DNA of 29,149 nt from Candidatus [Bacteroides] periocalifornicus (GTDB lineage Bacteria > Bacteroidota > Bacteroidia > Bacteroidales > CAJPTX01), in the NCBI GenBank assembly GCA_001421095.1, contig LIIK01000034.1:1-29149 (forward strand). Reading direction: 5' to 3'. Of the stretch, positions 15,701 to 22,610 are shown one piece after another (within the stretch, counting starts at the first letter, position 1; each line of letters opens with the position of its first letter). Below the pieces are notes generated by a model. The model ran no database searches and had not been told where the DNA came from. It was given only the letters and a program-made list of their open reading frames with translations. Both the position numbers and the translations under genes were made by a program.

Positions 15701-17295
15701 TCCACGCAATGCTGGATAGAGATACCATACCTACGGGTTCGTTCTTTTATTCTACACACCCCGAGGAGGATTCTCTCTACTTTGTCTCGCCCAGTGCGAC
15801 CTTCTATCTTGCCGATCCTCGTCTGGAGGCGGATTCTGTCCGCTATGTGCTGGTGGCTGATGCCGTAGCCTATCCAGATTCCATGCACATCGATATTGAG
15901 GCGAAACGGCGAATGCTCCCCCTGAAGCAGGCTCGTCTAGTGGCAGGAGTTCAGAATCGGTATCACTCTGTATACGATGCAGATCTACAGCTCTCTGGTC
16001 GATATCGTTATTTTGGGAGTGGGAAGGTTGACTACAAGGACGAGCTGGATTCTACCGAGACTATCGTGCTAGATTCGATATACGTAACGGGAAATTCTAG
16101 CGGAGACGGCGTGGCAACCCAGGGGGTCGGGTATATATCTAAGGATGCAGGCTTTAGATTAAGTCCCTATTTCGGCTATCAGGGGCATGTGATGCTAGAT
16201 GCCGAGGAACGGAATCTATTTTTTAATGGTGGGGCTACGCCGCTTTATGCCTGCAATATGTCTGCTGACCGCTTAGCGTTTAAAGGACGGATTAATCCCG
16301 ATAGCATTTATATTCCAGTAGCATCACCAGCGAAGAATATTGATAGTGGTCTGGTGACCTCTGGCACTACGGTGGCCTATGATTCTGTGCATCTGTACCC
16401 AGGGCTCATTACCCCGAGGTTTAACCCGATGGATAGGCCGTTCTCCGCACCAGCAGGTTTTATGACCTTTAACCATAAGTCGGGGCGTTTTATCGTTGCA
16501 GATTCGGGGTCGTTTCTTAATCCAGATTCGGTGGTAAGGCGTGTGGAATTTGATCCGAACCAATGCCGTCTGTTCACGCTCGGGAGTCTCACCATGCCGT
16601 TTGATTTCGGACAGGTTAAAACGTTGGCCACTGGTACTGTAAACCAAGATCTGAGCGATTCTACGGTTTCCTTACGCCTGTTTCTCGACCTGAAGTTCCT
16701 TTTCAGCTCCGAGGCCTTGCAGAAGTTGCAGCAAAGGCTGGCAGGCGACGAGGCGTTGGTTGACCTTGACCAGCAGCAGAATGTGTTTCTACAAGGGTTA
16801 AAGACTCGCCTAGCCCGTGCGAAATACCTTACCTTCACGGAGCTGTTGAAGCAGTCAGCACCAGTCAGAATCCCGCTCCCTGAGCTAGCAAGCACTATAA
16901 CGTTTACCGATTTGCAGATGGTTTGGGATCAGGAGAGTCGTTCCCTTGTTAGTGTCGGTCGGCTCGGGATCGGCTATCTAGGTGGGCAGTATGTGGGGAA
17001 AAAGGTCAATGGCTACATTGAGATGATCCGAAGCCATAATGGCGACGTGTTCAATCTGTATATAGAGCCTAAGAGTGGGGAATTCTACCTCTTCTCATTC
17101 ACTGGGGTTACTCTTTATGCCAACTCTTCTGATCAGGATTACATGAAGATCATCAACGATCTATCGCGCAAAAAACGTAGTATCGGGGCAGATGGGCCGA
17201 TGCCGAAGTATATCTATATGACGGGAACGGATACTGAAAACCAGAACCTACAGGCGCGGTACCAGCAGCTTAAAAATAGAGAGGCAGGAAAGTAG
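12736..17295 (+). CDS. Very large exported beta-rich protein, function unknown
   Basis: This is a 1519-residue protein whose function I do not recognise. A signal peptide (MRRFRKALLSISILSLLLLLSVVW, likely cleaved near EAVAG) shows export. Residues 30-260 look helical. From about 290 the chain is a long series of short beta patterns such as IEGIQFSGGVQMQGNRLVAL, SFSFSGDVQVGLFRFKGNDLYF, YQGKGTFYNSIDLSNNGLKGDGELEY and LQLSGRYRYFGSGKVDY. The recurring G-x-G-x-(aromatic) and '...D-S-hydrophobic-Y...' rhythm resembles stacked beta-taco/OstA- or AsmA-like repeats; that is an inference. It ends in charged residues with no T9SS sorting domain, so the periplasm is likelier than the cell surface. Codons are less GC-rich than in the flanking genes. 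The gene is single, closed by the strong hairpin at 17354-17408. Confidence 0.75.
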   Translation: MRRFRKALLSISILSLLLLLSVVWKREAVAGSSLQQFSADASRFAEELAAFFAEGRGMSKEEKEAMKAFSRLWASPSISPEERSEVVALSNQMLRASQRNRNYFILWRDILTYYLGDSIRSPQYPELLRVLRAGVERRGMMGAEQLRFLQNTWGFFREGLLNQTLAFSWFARARERSVLYEPELCFRYADVRLVCRSTRDSLQLHATSGFYYPFRHQWQGRGGEVHWERSGLTPEQARALLGSYTIDMSKSQYQADTVQLVEPEYFDAPVAGRLEDRLVMGASEDEILYPSVTTFSNRLQLKNRIEGIQFSGGVQMQGNRLVALGTPDAPVLFDLKRNGKPFVHVTAERVAFRKKSIAADYAQVVIRMGADSLYHSGLRFEYDEQAKRMRMSPTDLMITKSPLYSSYHNLLIYFDEIQWLQNQDANKLIIGPRLGATQANARFVSSSYFNREEFDQMMASDDRHPIFELASLSRKLKSRTFQIIDYARYVHQSEVEAKRLLMALAMEGYLLYDVGNQTVTLLPFLFDKVSARLGKLDYDAIQFTSTVGKDKANAVIDLDSATLDVFSVRSINISDSQRVVVQPLGKYIRMGRNKSFSFSGDVQVGLFRFKGNDLYFNYDTYSFDLSNLVQVYLQYQTDKYDLEGQRERIDILSQLSDLKGQVYIDKPDNKSGLQRNPDYPIFESTQRSFVYYDKPSIHGGVYNKDNFYFEVLPFTFHNLNRFEKKDILFPGKMYASGIFAPFDDTLRLRPDRSLGFIHPTPPSGVPVYQGKGTFYNSIDLSNNGLKGDGELEYITSRTQSNEFYFFPDSTVAVSRSFEIAERNEGITFPEVKSSVHQIRWLPKKDVLYAYRGERPFGMYGGEASFAGDYMLQPIGLQGRGTVNMQKAQMDSRRFIFNDFHWGADSMSVRLYTPGSQEVDAFTSGLLAGHIDYHTHEGEFWRKDAPISGELDALRYHCYADLISWPMEQDLLRFRTTAQAPEAAKREYPLHAMLDRDTIPTGSFFYSTHPEEDSLYFVSPSATFYLADPRLEADSVRYVLVADAVAYPDSMHIDIEAKRRMLPLKQARLVAGVQNRYHSVYDADLQLSGRYRYFGSGKVDYKDELDSTETIVLDSIYVTGNSSGDGVATQGVGYISKDAGFRLSPYFGYQGHVMLDAEERNLFFNGGATPLYACNMSADRLAFKGRINPDSIYIPVASPAKNIDSGLVTSGTTVAYDSVHLYPGLITPRFNPMDRPFSAPAGFMTFNHKSGRFIVADSGSFLNPDSVVRRVEFDPNQCRLFTLGSLTMPFDFGQVKTLATGTVNQDLSDSTVSLRLFLDLKFLFSSEALQKLQQRLAGDEALVDLDQQQNVFLQGLKTRLARAKYLTFTELLKQSAPVRIPLPELASTITFTDLQMVWDQESRSLVSVGRLGIGYLGGQYVGKKVNGYIEMIRSHNGDVFNLYIEPKSGEFYLFSFTGVTLYANSSDQDYMKIINDLSRKKRSIGADGPMPKYIYMTGTDTENQNLQARYQQLKNREAGK

Positions 17296-17353
17296 GGCGT
17301 TGGGTGTGTTTGCCCATTACCGCCTGGGTACCCGCTAACGGGGAAAATAGTGG

Positions 17354-17408
17354 AATGGCTGAGGGGCTAGACCATATCGAAAAGGTATGGTCTAGCCCCT
17401 CAGCCATT
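17354..17408. terminator. Bidirectional intrinsic terminator between convergent genes
   Basis: The left arm 17354-17376 (starting AATGGCTGAGGGG) and right arm 17386-17408 are perfect 23-bp reverse complements with a 9-base loop TCGAAAAGG. TTTTCTTT follows on the plus strand. On the minus strand a short T-run follows from the AAAA at 17344-17347. It lies 58 bases after the stop of the 1519-residue gene and 5 bases after the stop of the convergent protease gene, so it serves both. Confidence 0.9.
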
Positions 17409-17412
17409 TTCT

Positions 17413-20202
17413 TTACAGCTTTACGAACTGGAGCGTTCGCCCTTGGCCCTGATGATTATCGAGGCGAACAAGATAGCTCCCAGCGGGTAGCCCTGCGAGT
17501 TCTATCTGTAGTTTGTCTCCTTGCGATGGCGAGTATGTACGTAGTAGCTTGCCATCGATACTCAGGAGGCTTACCCGCTTTACGGATTCCTGCGGGAGTT
17601 GCAGCCATATAGCCTCTCTGCACGGGTTCGGGTAGAGGATTGCGTTGGAGTATGGCGTTTCTAGCCCACTCGGGTCATCCTCTGGTTGGTGGGGGTACTT
17701 TCGTACTGGAGGCGTTTTCGCAACGCTTACTATCGTAAAGGGAAGGGGGTTCTTTTCTCCAGCCTTGTTGAAATTATTGGGAAATTGTGATTTTCCTGAA
17801 CCCTGATAATGGTAGGCTGTCCCCAGCTGATAGTCACCCTTGGGAAGGCTGAAAAAGCTCTCCATGCGGATGGTGGCCTTTTCGCCAGGCTTTAGCAGCA
17901 CCCAGTGGAGCGCAGTGCATTGGGTATAGTATTTGGCGCCAGGCTTAGATACGTACCCGATAATTGCCCCGAAAAAGCCAGATGTCGCCGTACTAGGAAG
18001 GCTTACCTCAGCTTTCCAGCATAGCGGTTCGCCCCCATTTAATTGGTGGGTATTTTGCTCCACCATTCTGATGGTTAACTGTTTTCCGCCATCTTGAGCG
18101 ATAGGTGTGGTATAAGTTATTCGTACTGTTCTCAGTGTATTTTTCGGTAGGTAGGCATTAGGCCCACCGCCGTTTCGCCCGTCGTACAGCACCTGTAGCC
18201 AGCCAGAATCGCGGCGTGGCCCTTTTAAAAATACCGTGATTGTGGTATCTGTACCCGGAGTGAGGCTAAGTGCCGAGAGATACCCTCCATGCTCGATATC
18301 CTGCCGGTTCGTTACAGTGTCTGCCTCCCTGTTGGCAAAGCGGAGTGCGTACTGGCTGTTGTATAGAGTATTGCCATCATTCCGCAGGGTGAATCGTATC
18401 GCATTCATCGATCCTCTAGCCAATGCCCCCACCTTCAGCTCGGTCACCCTGAGCTTCGCCACAGGTGATTCTGCCGCAATATGGATTCCTCGCCCATCCA
18501 CCCTAAGGGTGAGATGCTGTGGGCTCTGCTGGTTGACCAGGGTTAGGTGCCATCCGCTTTTTCGCTCTACGCCCACCAGCGGACGTATGGTGTATACCCC
18601 GGGTTTTAGGCTTAAATTGCTGAGCAGGATCTTTAGGCTAGAAACCCCTCTGAATAGAGAATCCACCCGGTAGCGTTTCTCGTGTTGCGCTACCTTTACG
18701 AGTTTTCCTGTAGCATCGTAGATTCCCAATGCTGGCGTTACTACCTCTGGCTGCAGCATAAGGCTGAAGAACTGGTAGATGGTGATGGTGATGGTTTCGT
18801 TTACCCCGTAGTCTTGCTTCTCGGGTTTGAGCGCATCTACTATGAATTCTGGATTCACATCCTGCCTACGCTCAATGTTTGGGCGGAAGCGAGATATGGC
18901 TATTTGTCCCAAAATATACCCACTTCCCCCGCCAGCACCCGTACCGCCAACTTTAGGGTCGAGGTCGAGTAGCGAGAAGTAGCCATTGCCGTAGCCACTC
19001 CAGCCCCAGTTAAAATGGAAACGTCCCTGCCCATCGTAGCCATCGCAAACGAAGGCGTGCGCCCCATTTAGGCTACCCCCAGCGTAGTAGACAGGGTAGC
19101 CCGCCCGAAGCTCACCGAGCAGGAGCCCTTCCCATGCGTCTTTACTCATGTACTCTCTGAGTGAGAAACGCAGTTCATTGCTGTAGCGGAAATTTTGCAC
19201 TACAGCTTTGGCAGCAATGTGCGAGTAGGCTCCACTCCCCTTAGCGGAGTAGTTCATGCCGCAGGCAGCCCCCACCTCATACATTAACCGTGCTACGGCA
19301 TCTTTAGAGGCTTGGCTCGGAGTTCCTGCCGTGTAGTTGCTTTCCATTGCCTCCCAGTTGTAGGGGTATTTTCCCAGCTGTTCACTCATAGAGCGCACCT
19401 GGCCGCCACTTCCCTGGTACGAGTAGCGCACAGTGCCATTCAGGGGGCGAGCAGGCCAGCTTACATAGCGCATGATTTGCGACAGGGCAGTGGCAACGCA
19501 CCCTACTGGGGTATGCTGTCCGTTTGGGTCTTTTGGGGTGTAGGCATTGTAGGGAGCTCTTTGATCCCATATGATGTCGCCCAGGAGTGGAGCGATGGCC
19601 GAGCCTCGAGGTTTGGGCTTAGCCACCATTCTGCCCTCTCTAGCCACTGTGCCCACATATTCACGGCATAGATCTAGCCAGTACGCTAGCCCCTCGGGCA
19701 TCTCCCCCTCCTTTGGGAAAGTCGCATTGCGTGAGTAGCCTAGCACAGCCTCGGCGAGGTCGTCGCCCGCCACTATAGCATAGCCACTGCCGCTAGGAGG
19801 AGAGAATACGTAGAACTCTGTGCTAGCCTCAGATTGCGCCCCTCTGGAGCCTTCTGCCCGCACACCATACGCCTCGCTAGCCGTGTATACTAGCACGAGG
19901 TCATCATCGGTAGAATGCTGTGAATCCATCGTATTCCTGGGTTCTGCCTCCCCGCGGTCAACTATGGAATCACCCGTCTGAGGTACAGAATCCTGCGTAC
20001 CCAATATGCCAAACTGGATACCCGTGCTGGTGTTTGCGTTGGCCTGCCCGAGTGCTGGGGTCTTCCTCAGCAAGATTTCCCTGGCTATAGCTTTAGCCTG
20101 CTTTCGGGTTATAGGGCCAGCAGAGGTGCTGATACTCCACAGCCCTAGGAGCGCAATGAGAGACCACGCCCACCAGCGATTCCCTTTGTGCTGTTTCTGC
20201 AT
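17413..20202 (-). CDS. Secreted C10 family cysteine protease with T9SS sorting domain
   Basis: This is a streptopain/PrtT/interpain-type protease of 929 residues. A signal peptide (WWAWSLIALLGLWSISTSAG) is followed by a prodomain with YVFSPPSGSGYAIVAGDDLAEAVLGYS (about 131-157), which should block the active site until cleaved. The catalytic domain has nucleophile Cys235 in TPVGCVATALSQIMRYV, His382 in NGAHAFVCDGYD, and FNWGWSGYGNGYF. A region of about 450 residues of Ig-like, CARDB-type beta domains follows. The last 80 residues (NAILYPNPCREAIWLQLP..., LRTYSPSQGDKLQIELAGLPAGSYLVRL, GRTLQFVKL) form a type A T9SS C-terminal sorting domain. It is therefore exported across the outer membrane and probably anchored to the surface. 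Likely roles are peptide supply and damage to host proteins. It ends at the shared terminator. Confidence 0.92.
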   Translation of the reverse strand: MQKQHKGNRWWAWSLIALLGLWSISTSAGPITRKQAKAIAREILLRKTPALGQANANTSTGIQFGILGTQDSVPQTGDSIVDRGEAEPRNTMDSQHSTDDDLVLVYTASEAYGVRAEGSRGAQSEASTEFYVFSPPSGSGYAIVAGDDLAEAVLGYSRNATFPKEGEMPEGLAYWLDLCREYVGTVAREGRMVAKPKPRGSAIAPLLGDIIWDQRAPYNAYTPKDPNGQHTPVGCVATALSQIMRYVSWPARPLNGTVRYSYQGSGGQVRSMSEQLGKYPYNWEAMESNYTAGTPSQASKDAVARLMYEVGAACGMNYSAKGSGAYSHIAAKAVVQNFRYSNELRFSLREYMSKDAWEGLLLGELRAGYPVYYAGGSLNGAHAFVCDGYDGQGRFHFNWGWSGYGNGYFSLLDLDPKVGGTGAGGGSGYILGQIAISRFRPNIERRQDVNPEFIVDALKPEKQDYGVNETITITIYQFFSLMLQPEVVTPALGIYDATGKLVKVAQHEKRYRVDSLFRGVSSLKILLSNLSLKPGVYTIRPLVGVERKSGWHLTLVNQQSPQHLTLRVDGRGIHIAAESPVAKLRVTELKVGALARGSMNAIRFTLRNDGNTLYNSQYALRFANREADTVTNRQDIEHGGYLSALSLTPGTDTTITVFLKGPRRDSGWLQVLYDGRNGGGPNAYLPKNTLRTVRITYTTPIAQDGGKQLTIRMVEQNTHQLNGGEPLCWKAEVSLPSTATSGFFGAIIGYVSKPGAKYYTQCTALHWVLLKPGEKATIRMESFFSLPKGDYQLGTAYHYQGSGKSQFPNNFNKAGEKNPLPFTIVSVAKTPPVRKYPHQPEDDPSGLETPYSNAILYPNPCREAIWLQLPQESVKRVSLLSIDGKLLRTYSPSQGDKLQIELAGLPAGSYLVRLDNHQGQGRTLQFVKL

Positions 20203-20306
20203 GGCGGTATCTCTAGCCCTTCCATGTATGCAACTGTGCCGTACACGCAGTGCTACACCAGGATTTTGCTATAAATAGAGCGCCCTACCCCCATCAGCTA
20301 CGTGCG

Positions 20307-21302
20307 CTAGAACTTCTTGTACTTGTAGGTATACATAACCCGGTACTTGTAGGGAGCGTAGTAGGAATCCACCTTCACCATATTCCCTTGGCTATCAAAC
20401 TGGGAATCCTTCTTCGATATTAAGCTAGGTTCCCCATCTATCCACTGCTCCCGCACCAGGTTACCCTCCTTGTCGTAGCCGTAATCGCTATTCACCACCT
20501 CTTTGCCGCTGGGGGTGGCCTGCATCACCTGCACCAGCTGCCCCTTGGCATTGAACACGTACCGGAGCGCATTGCGGAGCTTACCCTCGTAGAATTCGCT
20601 TTCGGTGGCTATGCGCCCCTTAGAATCGTAGGTGTATTCCACACGTTTCCCCTCTTTCCCATCTGCGTCGAATTGGGTGTCGGTTAGCAGGTTGCCATTA
20701 TCGTCGTACACCTTCTCCACATTGTGGGGCTTGCCATTCTTCGGGGTGATGCGGATAATCTGCTTTGAGCCTTGGTAGGAGTAGATCCATCGTTCGTTCA
20801 CGGTGTTGTCTGCAGCGTAGCGCGTTATATCAGACAGCCGTCCGTTGGGCAGGTAGCTGTAGGTTATCTTGTAGTTTGCAGTCCCATCAAACCCCGTTTC
20901 CTGCAGCTTATTCCCGTTGGCATCGTAGGTGAACTGCTGCTTGTAGAAGAGTTTCATCACCTTCTTCCCCTTGCCGCCCATTGCCACGGCCTCCTCCTTG
21001 CGGTACTCCGTTTTAAGCCCCTGGGCATTGTAGGTGTAGTAGTGGCGGCTCGATTCATCGCCATTCGCACGGTAATTCACTATGCTCAGCGGGTTGCCAT
21101 TCGTGTCGTAGGTCGTTACGCAGGTTTTGTATCCCTCGGCATTGGGAGTCGATTTGGTGTACTTGTGGGTGAACTGCGTCGACTCCTGAATGTGGTTATC
21201 CCGCATTCGCTGCCTCTCCATCGCTTCCCGGTCTAGTTGAGCCAGTACCGGCGTGTAGGCCAGTGCCAGCAGTAGGACGCATAGGGTTACGTATCGTTTC
21301 AT
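20307..21302 (-). CDS. Secreted YD-repeat (RHS-like) protein
   Basis: This 331-residue exported protein has signal peptide MKRYVTLCVLLLALAYTPVLAQ and about ten tandem YD-type repeats: YDTNGNPLS, YNAQGLKTE, YDANGNKLQ, YLPNGRLSD, YDDNGNLLT, YDSKGRIAT, FNAKGQLVQ, YDKEGNLVR and FDSQGNMVK among them. The spacing is about 22-40 residues. Such repeats build beta-sheet shells in RHS/Tc toxins, but here there is no core domain, no DPXG protease motif and no toxin tip, so it is not a full RHS toxin. It ends YRVMYTYKYKKF without a sorting domain. Role unknown; a cell-envelope or carbohydrate-binding protein is possible. It lies 104 bp upstream of the protease gene on the same strand; whether the two are co-transcribed is unclear. 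Confidence 0.7.
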   Translation of the reverse strand: MKRYVTLCVLLLALAYTPVLAQLDREAMERQRMRDNHIQESTQFTHKYTKSTPNAEGYKTCVTTYDTNGNPLSIVNYRANGDESSRHYYTYNAQGLKTEYRKEEAVAMGGKGKKVMKLFYKQQFTYDANGNKLQETGFDGTANYKITYSYLPNGRLSDITRYAADNTVNERWIYSYQGSKQIIRITPKNGKPHNVEKVYDDNGNLLTDTQFDADGKEGKRVEYTYDSKGRIATESEFYEGKLRNALRYVFNAKGQLVQVMQATPSGKEVVNSDYGYDKEGNLVREQWIDGEPSLISKKDSQFDSQGNMVKVDSYYAPYKYRVMYTYKYKKF

Positions 21303-21441
21303 CTGAATGGCTTTCTATTTAAAAGGCGAGTTTTTACTCAAAACGGCAGAACACGGGCTTACTACCCGCTAAGCGGACTCTACCCGTACTGGATTCTCCC
21401 GATTTGCTAGGTGTTTAATGACCCTCGGCTAGCAGGGGACT

Positions 21442-21455
21442 CCCATCGCGATGGG
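21442..21455. repeat. 14-bp palindrome in the siaB-like/YD gene spacer
   Basis: CCCATCGCGATGGG is a perfect palindrome lying 80 bases downstream of the SiaB-like gene and 140 bases upstream of the YD-repeat gene. There is no T-run. A regulator site or part of a terminator is possible. Confidence 0.4.
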
Positions 21456-21517
21456 GCTGAATTAAAATGGTGTAAGACAATCATATAATATCCTATTCGG
21501 TAGCCTCTCCATCTCCT

Positions 21518-21534
21518 CCCCCCCCCCAAAAAAA
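21518..21534. repeat. C10-A7 homopolymer tract next to a stop codon
   Basis: Ten C followed by seven A abut the TAG of the SiaB-like gene (minus strand: stop, then T7, then G10). Tracts like this slip readily during replication. Here it lies just outside the coding frame, so slippage would not alter the protein. Confidence 0.7.
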
Positions 21535-22110
21535 CTAGCCCGGCTTGCTGCCCTCCACCCGTAGGGGAATAGTCACGCAGAGTTTGAAGATTGATAGGTC
21601 TTGATTGGCAGGTATAAAGTTGTAATCAAGCTTGCTCTGGCTCTTTTTGGCAACCTCTATGAGCCCAAGTCCAGCGCCTCCCTTGGCGGATATTGCCCCG
21701 TAGCGGAGCTGTTTCATGTACATGAGGCGATGCTGTACCGCCGAGGCCGAGTTCAGCTCATCCATTCGGGCTGCTAGCTGCGCAATCTGTTTGTTTAGCA
21801 CAGCGTTAGACACTCCGATTTCCACCAGCGTGCGCTCTATCCGCATTATGAATACCACCTGCCGATCCCAGAGAGGCCCCAACCCGAGGTCGGAATGCCT
21901 GTAGCAGTTGTCTAGCAGCTCGCTCACTATGGTGAACACCCGTTTTGCCACCCCAGGGTCTTTGCCCACATTCAGCACCTGCTGGCTGCAGGTTTGGGTT
22001 AGCCAGACCACCATCTCGTGCGAGATCCTCCCCTCGAAGCGGATTGGCAGAGCCAGGAGATGTTCCACATCGCCCAGCAGCTCCCTAATCCTCATTTCTA
22101 GCTCTCTCAT
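21535..22110 (-). CDS. SiaB-like protein with GHKL (histidine kinase) ATPase fold
   Basis: This 191-residue cytoplasmic protein resembles SiaB-family kinases, which act in partner-switching systems with a phosphatase and an anti-sigma-antagonist-type protein. The N-box region ELLDNCYRHS (64-73) carries Glu64/Asn68 for ATP-Mg, and GGAGLGLIEVAKKS (144-157) is the G-box. The N-terminal 50 residues form the usual helical pair. No transmembrane or sensor domain is present. No SiaA- or SiaC-like partner is visible next to it, so the partners must be elsewhere or the protein works alone. Upstream lies a leader of about 440 bases with a good -7 box at its far end. Function is inferred from the ATP-binding motifs and family resemblance. 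Confidence 0.7.
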   Translation of the reverse strand: MRELEMRIRELLGDVEHLLALPIRFEGRISHEMVVWLTQTCSQQVLNVGKDPGVAKRVFTIVSELLDNCYRHSDLGLGPLWDRQVVFIMRIERTLVEIGVSNAVLNKQIAQLAARMDELNSASAVQHRLMYMKQLRYGAISAKGGAGLGLIEVAKKSQSKLDYNFIPANQDLSIFKLCVTIPLRVEGSKPG

Positions 22111-22553
22111 CGTGGCGGCTCTATTTCGAATCCGATTACTGCTCTCTATCCCGAAATGCCTTTGCTCCTTCGAACTGGCTGACCCCGCATTGCCCTGCGG
22201 AAGTACTGAAAGCGTGCGCCCCTAGCCCTCGTATTCCTTTTGCTTAGCTCGGGGTGAACCATGGAGAATGGAATCTCCCCGGAGAAGTGCGTTGCGCAAG
22301 ACCACAGTTTGTTGGGTACTATAGCGTTATGGTATTATCCTCCTTTTGAATTAGTGCGAACATCCCTGTTTTCTTCTCCCTCTTCTCGTATTCCTTTCCT
22401 CCCTGTTTTAGGCTATACGACTAGAGGCGTTTGGATGTTGCACGCTATTCCATCAATGGGATCTTCTAGTGGGCTAAATGGCCGAAATCGTAGCTCCAAT
22501 GTTAAAATTAACCAATTCTTCGCATGCCTATTCAGTAGGTGGCTAAGCCGTCG
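22111..22553 (-). other. Long untranslated leader or regulatory region of the SiaB-like gene
   Basis: About 440 bases lie between the predicted transcription start (near 22547) and the ATG at 22110. Only very short frames are open on the minus strand: one of about 39 codons from the ATG at 22261 and one of 14 codons. The minus strand is purine-rich over 22366-22408, where it has two AAACAGGGA copies. A three-part set GGAGA (22263-22267), TCTCC (22274-22278), GGAGA (22281-22285) allows two mutually exclusive stems. The 13-mer CTCGTATTCCTTT occurs at 22228 and 22385. Confidence 0.4.
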
Positions 22554-22561
22554 CAAAGTTA
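22554..22561 (-). promoter_or_regulatory. Bacteroidota -7 box, minus strand, upstream of SiaB-like gene
   Basis: On the minus strand this reads TAACTTTG followed by CG, a full match to TAnnTTTG. No clear -33 TTTG is seen. It lies 50 bases beyond the alkaline phosphatase stop, so it would start a separate transcript across the long leader. Confidence 0.55.
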
Positions 22562-22581
22562 GCGAATATTTCTGTAGTACG

Positions 22582-22598
22582 CACCCTGGTCGAGGGTG
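22582..22598. terminator. Hairpin after the alkaline phosphatase gene
   Basis: CACCCT (22582-22587) and AGGGTG (22593-22598) form a 6-bp GC-rich stem with a 5-base loop, 13 bases past the phosphatase stop. No T-run follows on the minus strand, so termination strength is doubtful. Confidence 0.35.
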
Positions 22599-22610
22599 GG
22601 GTAGGTTTTT

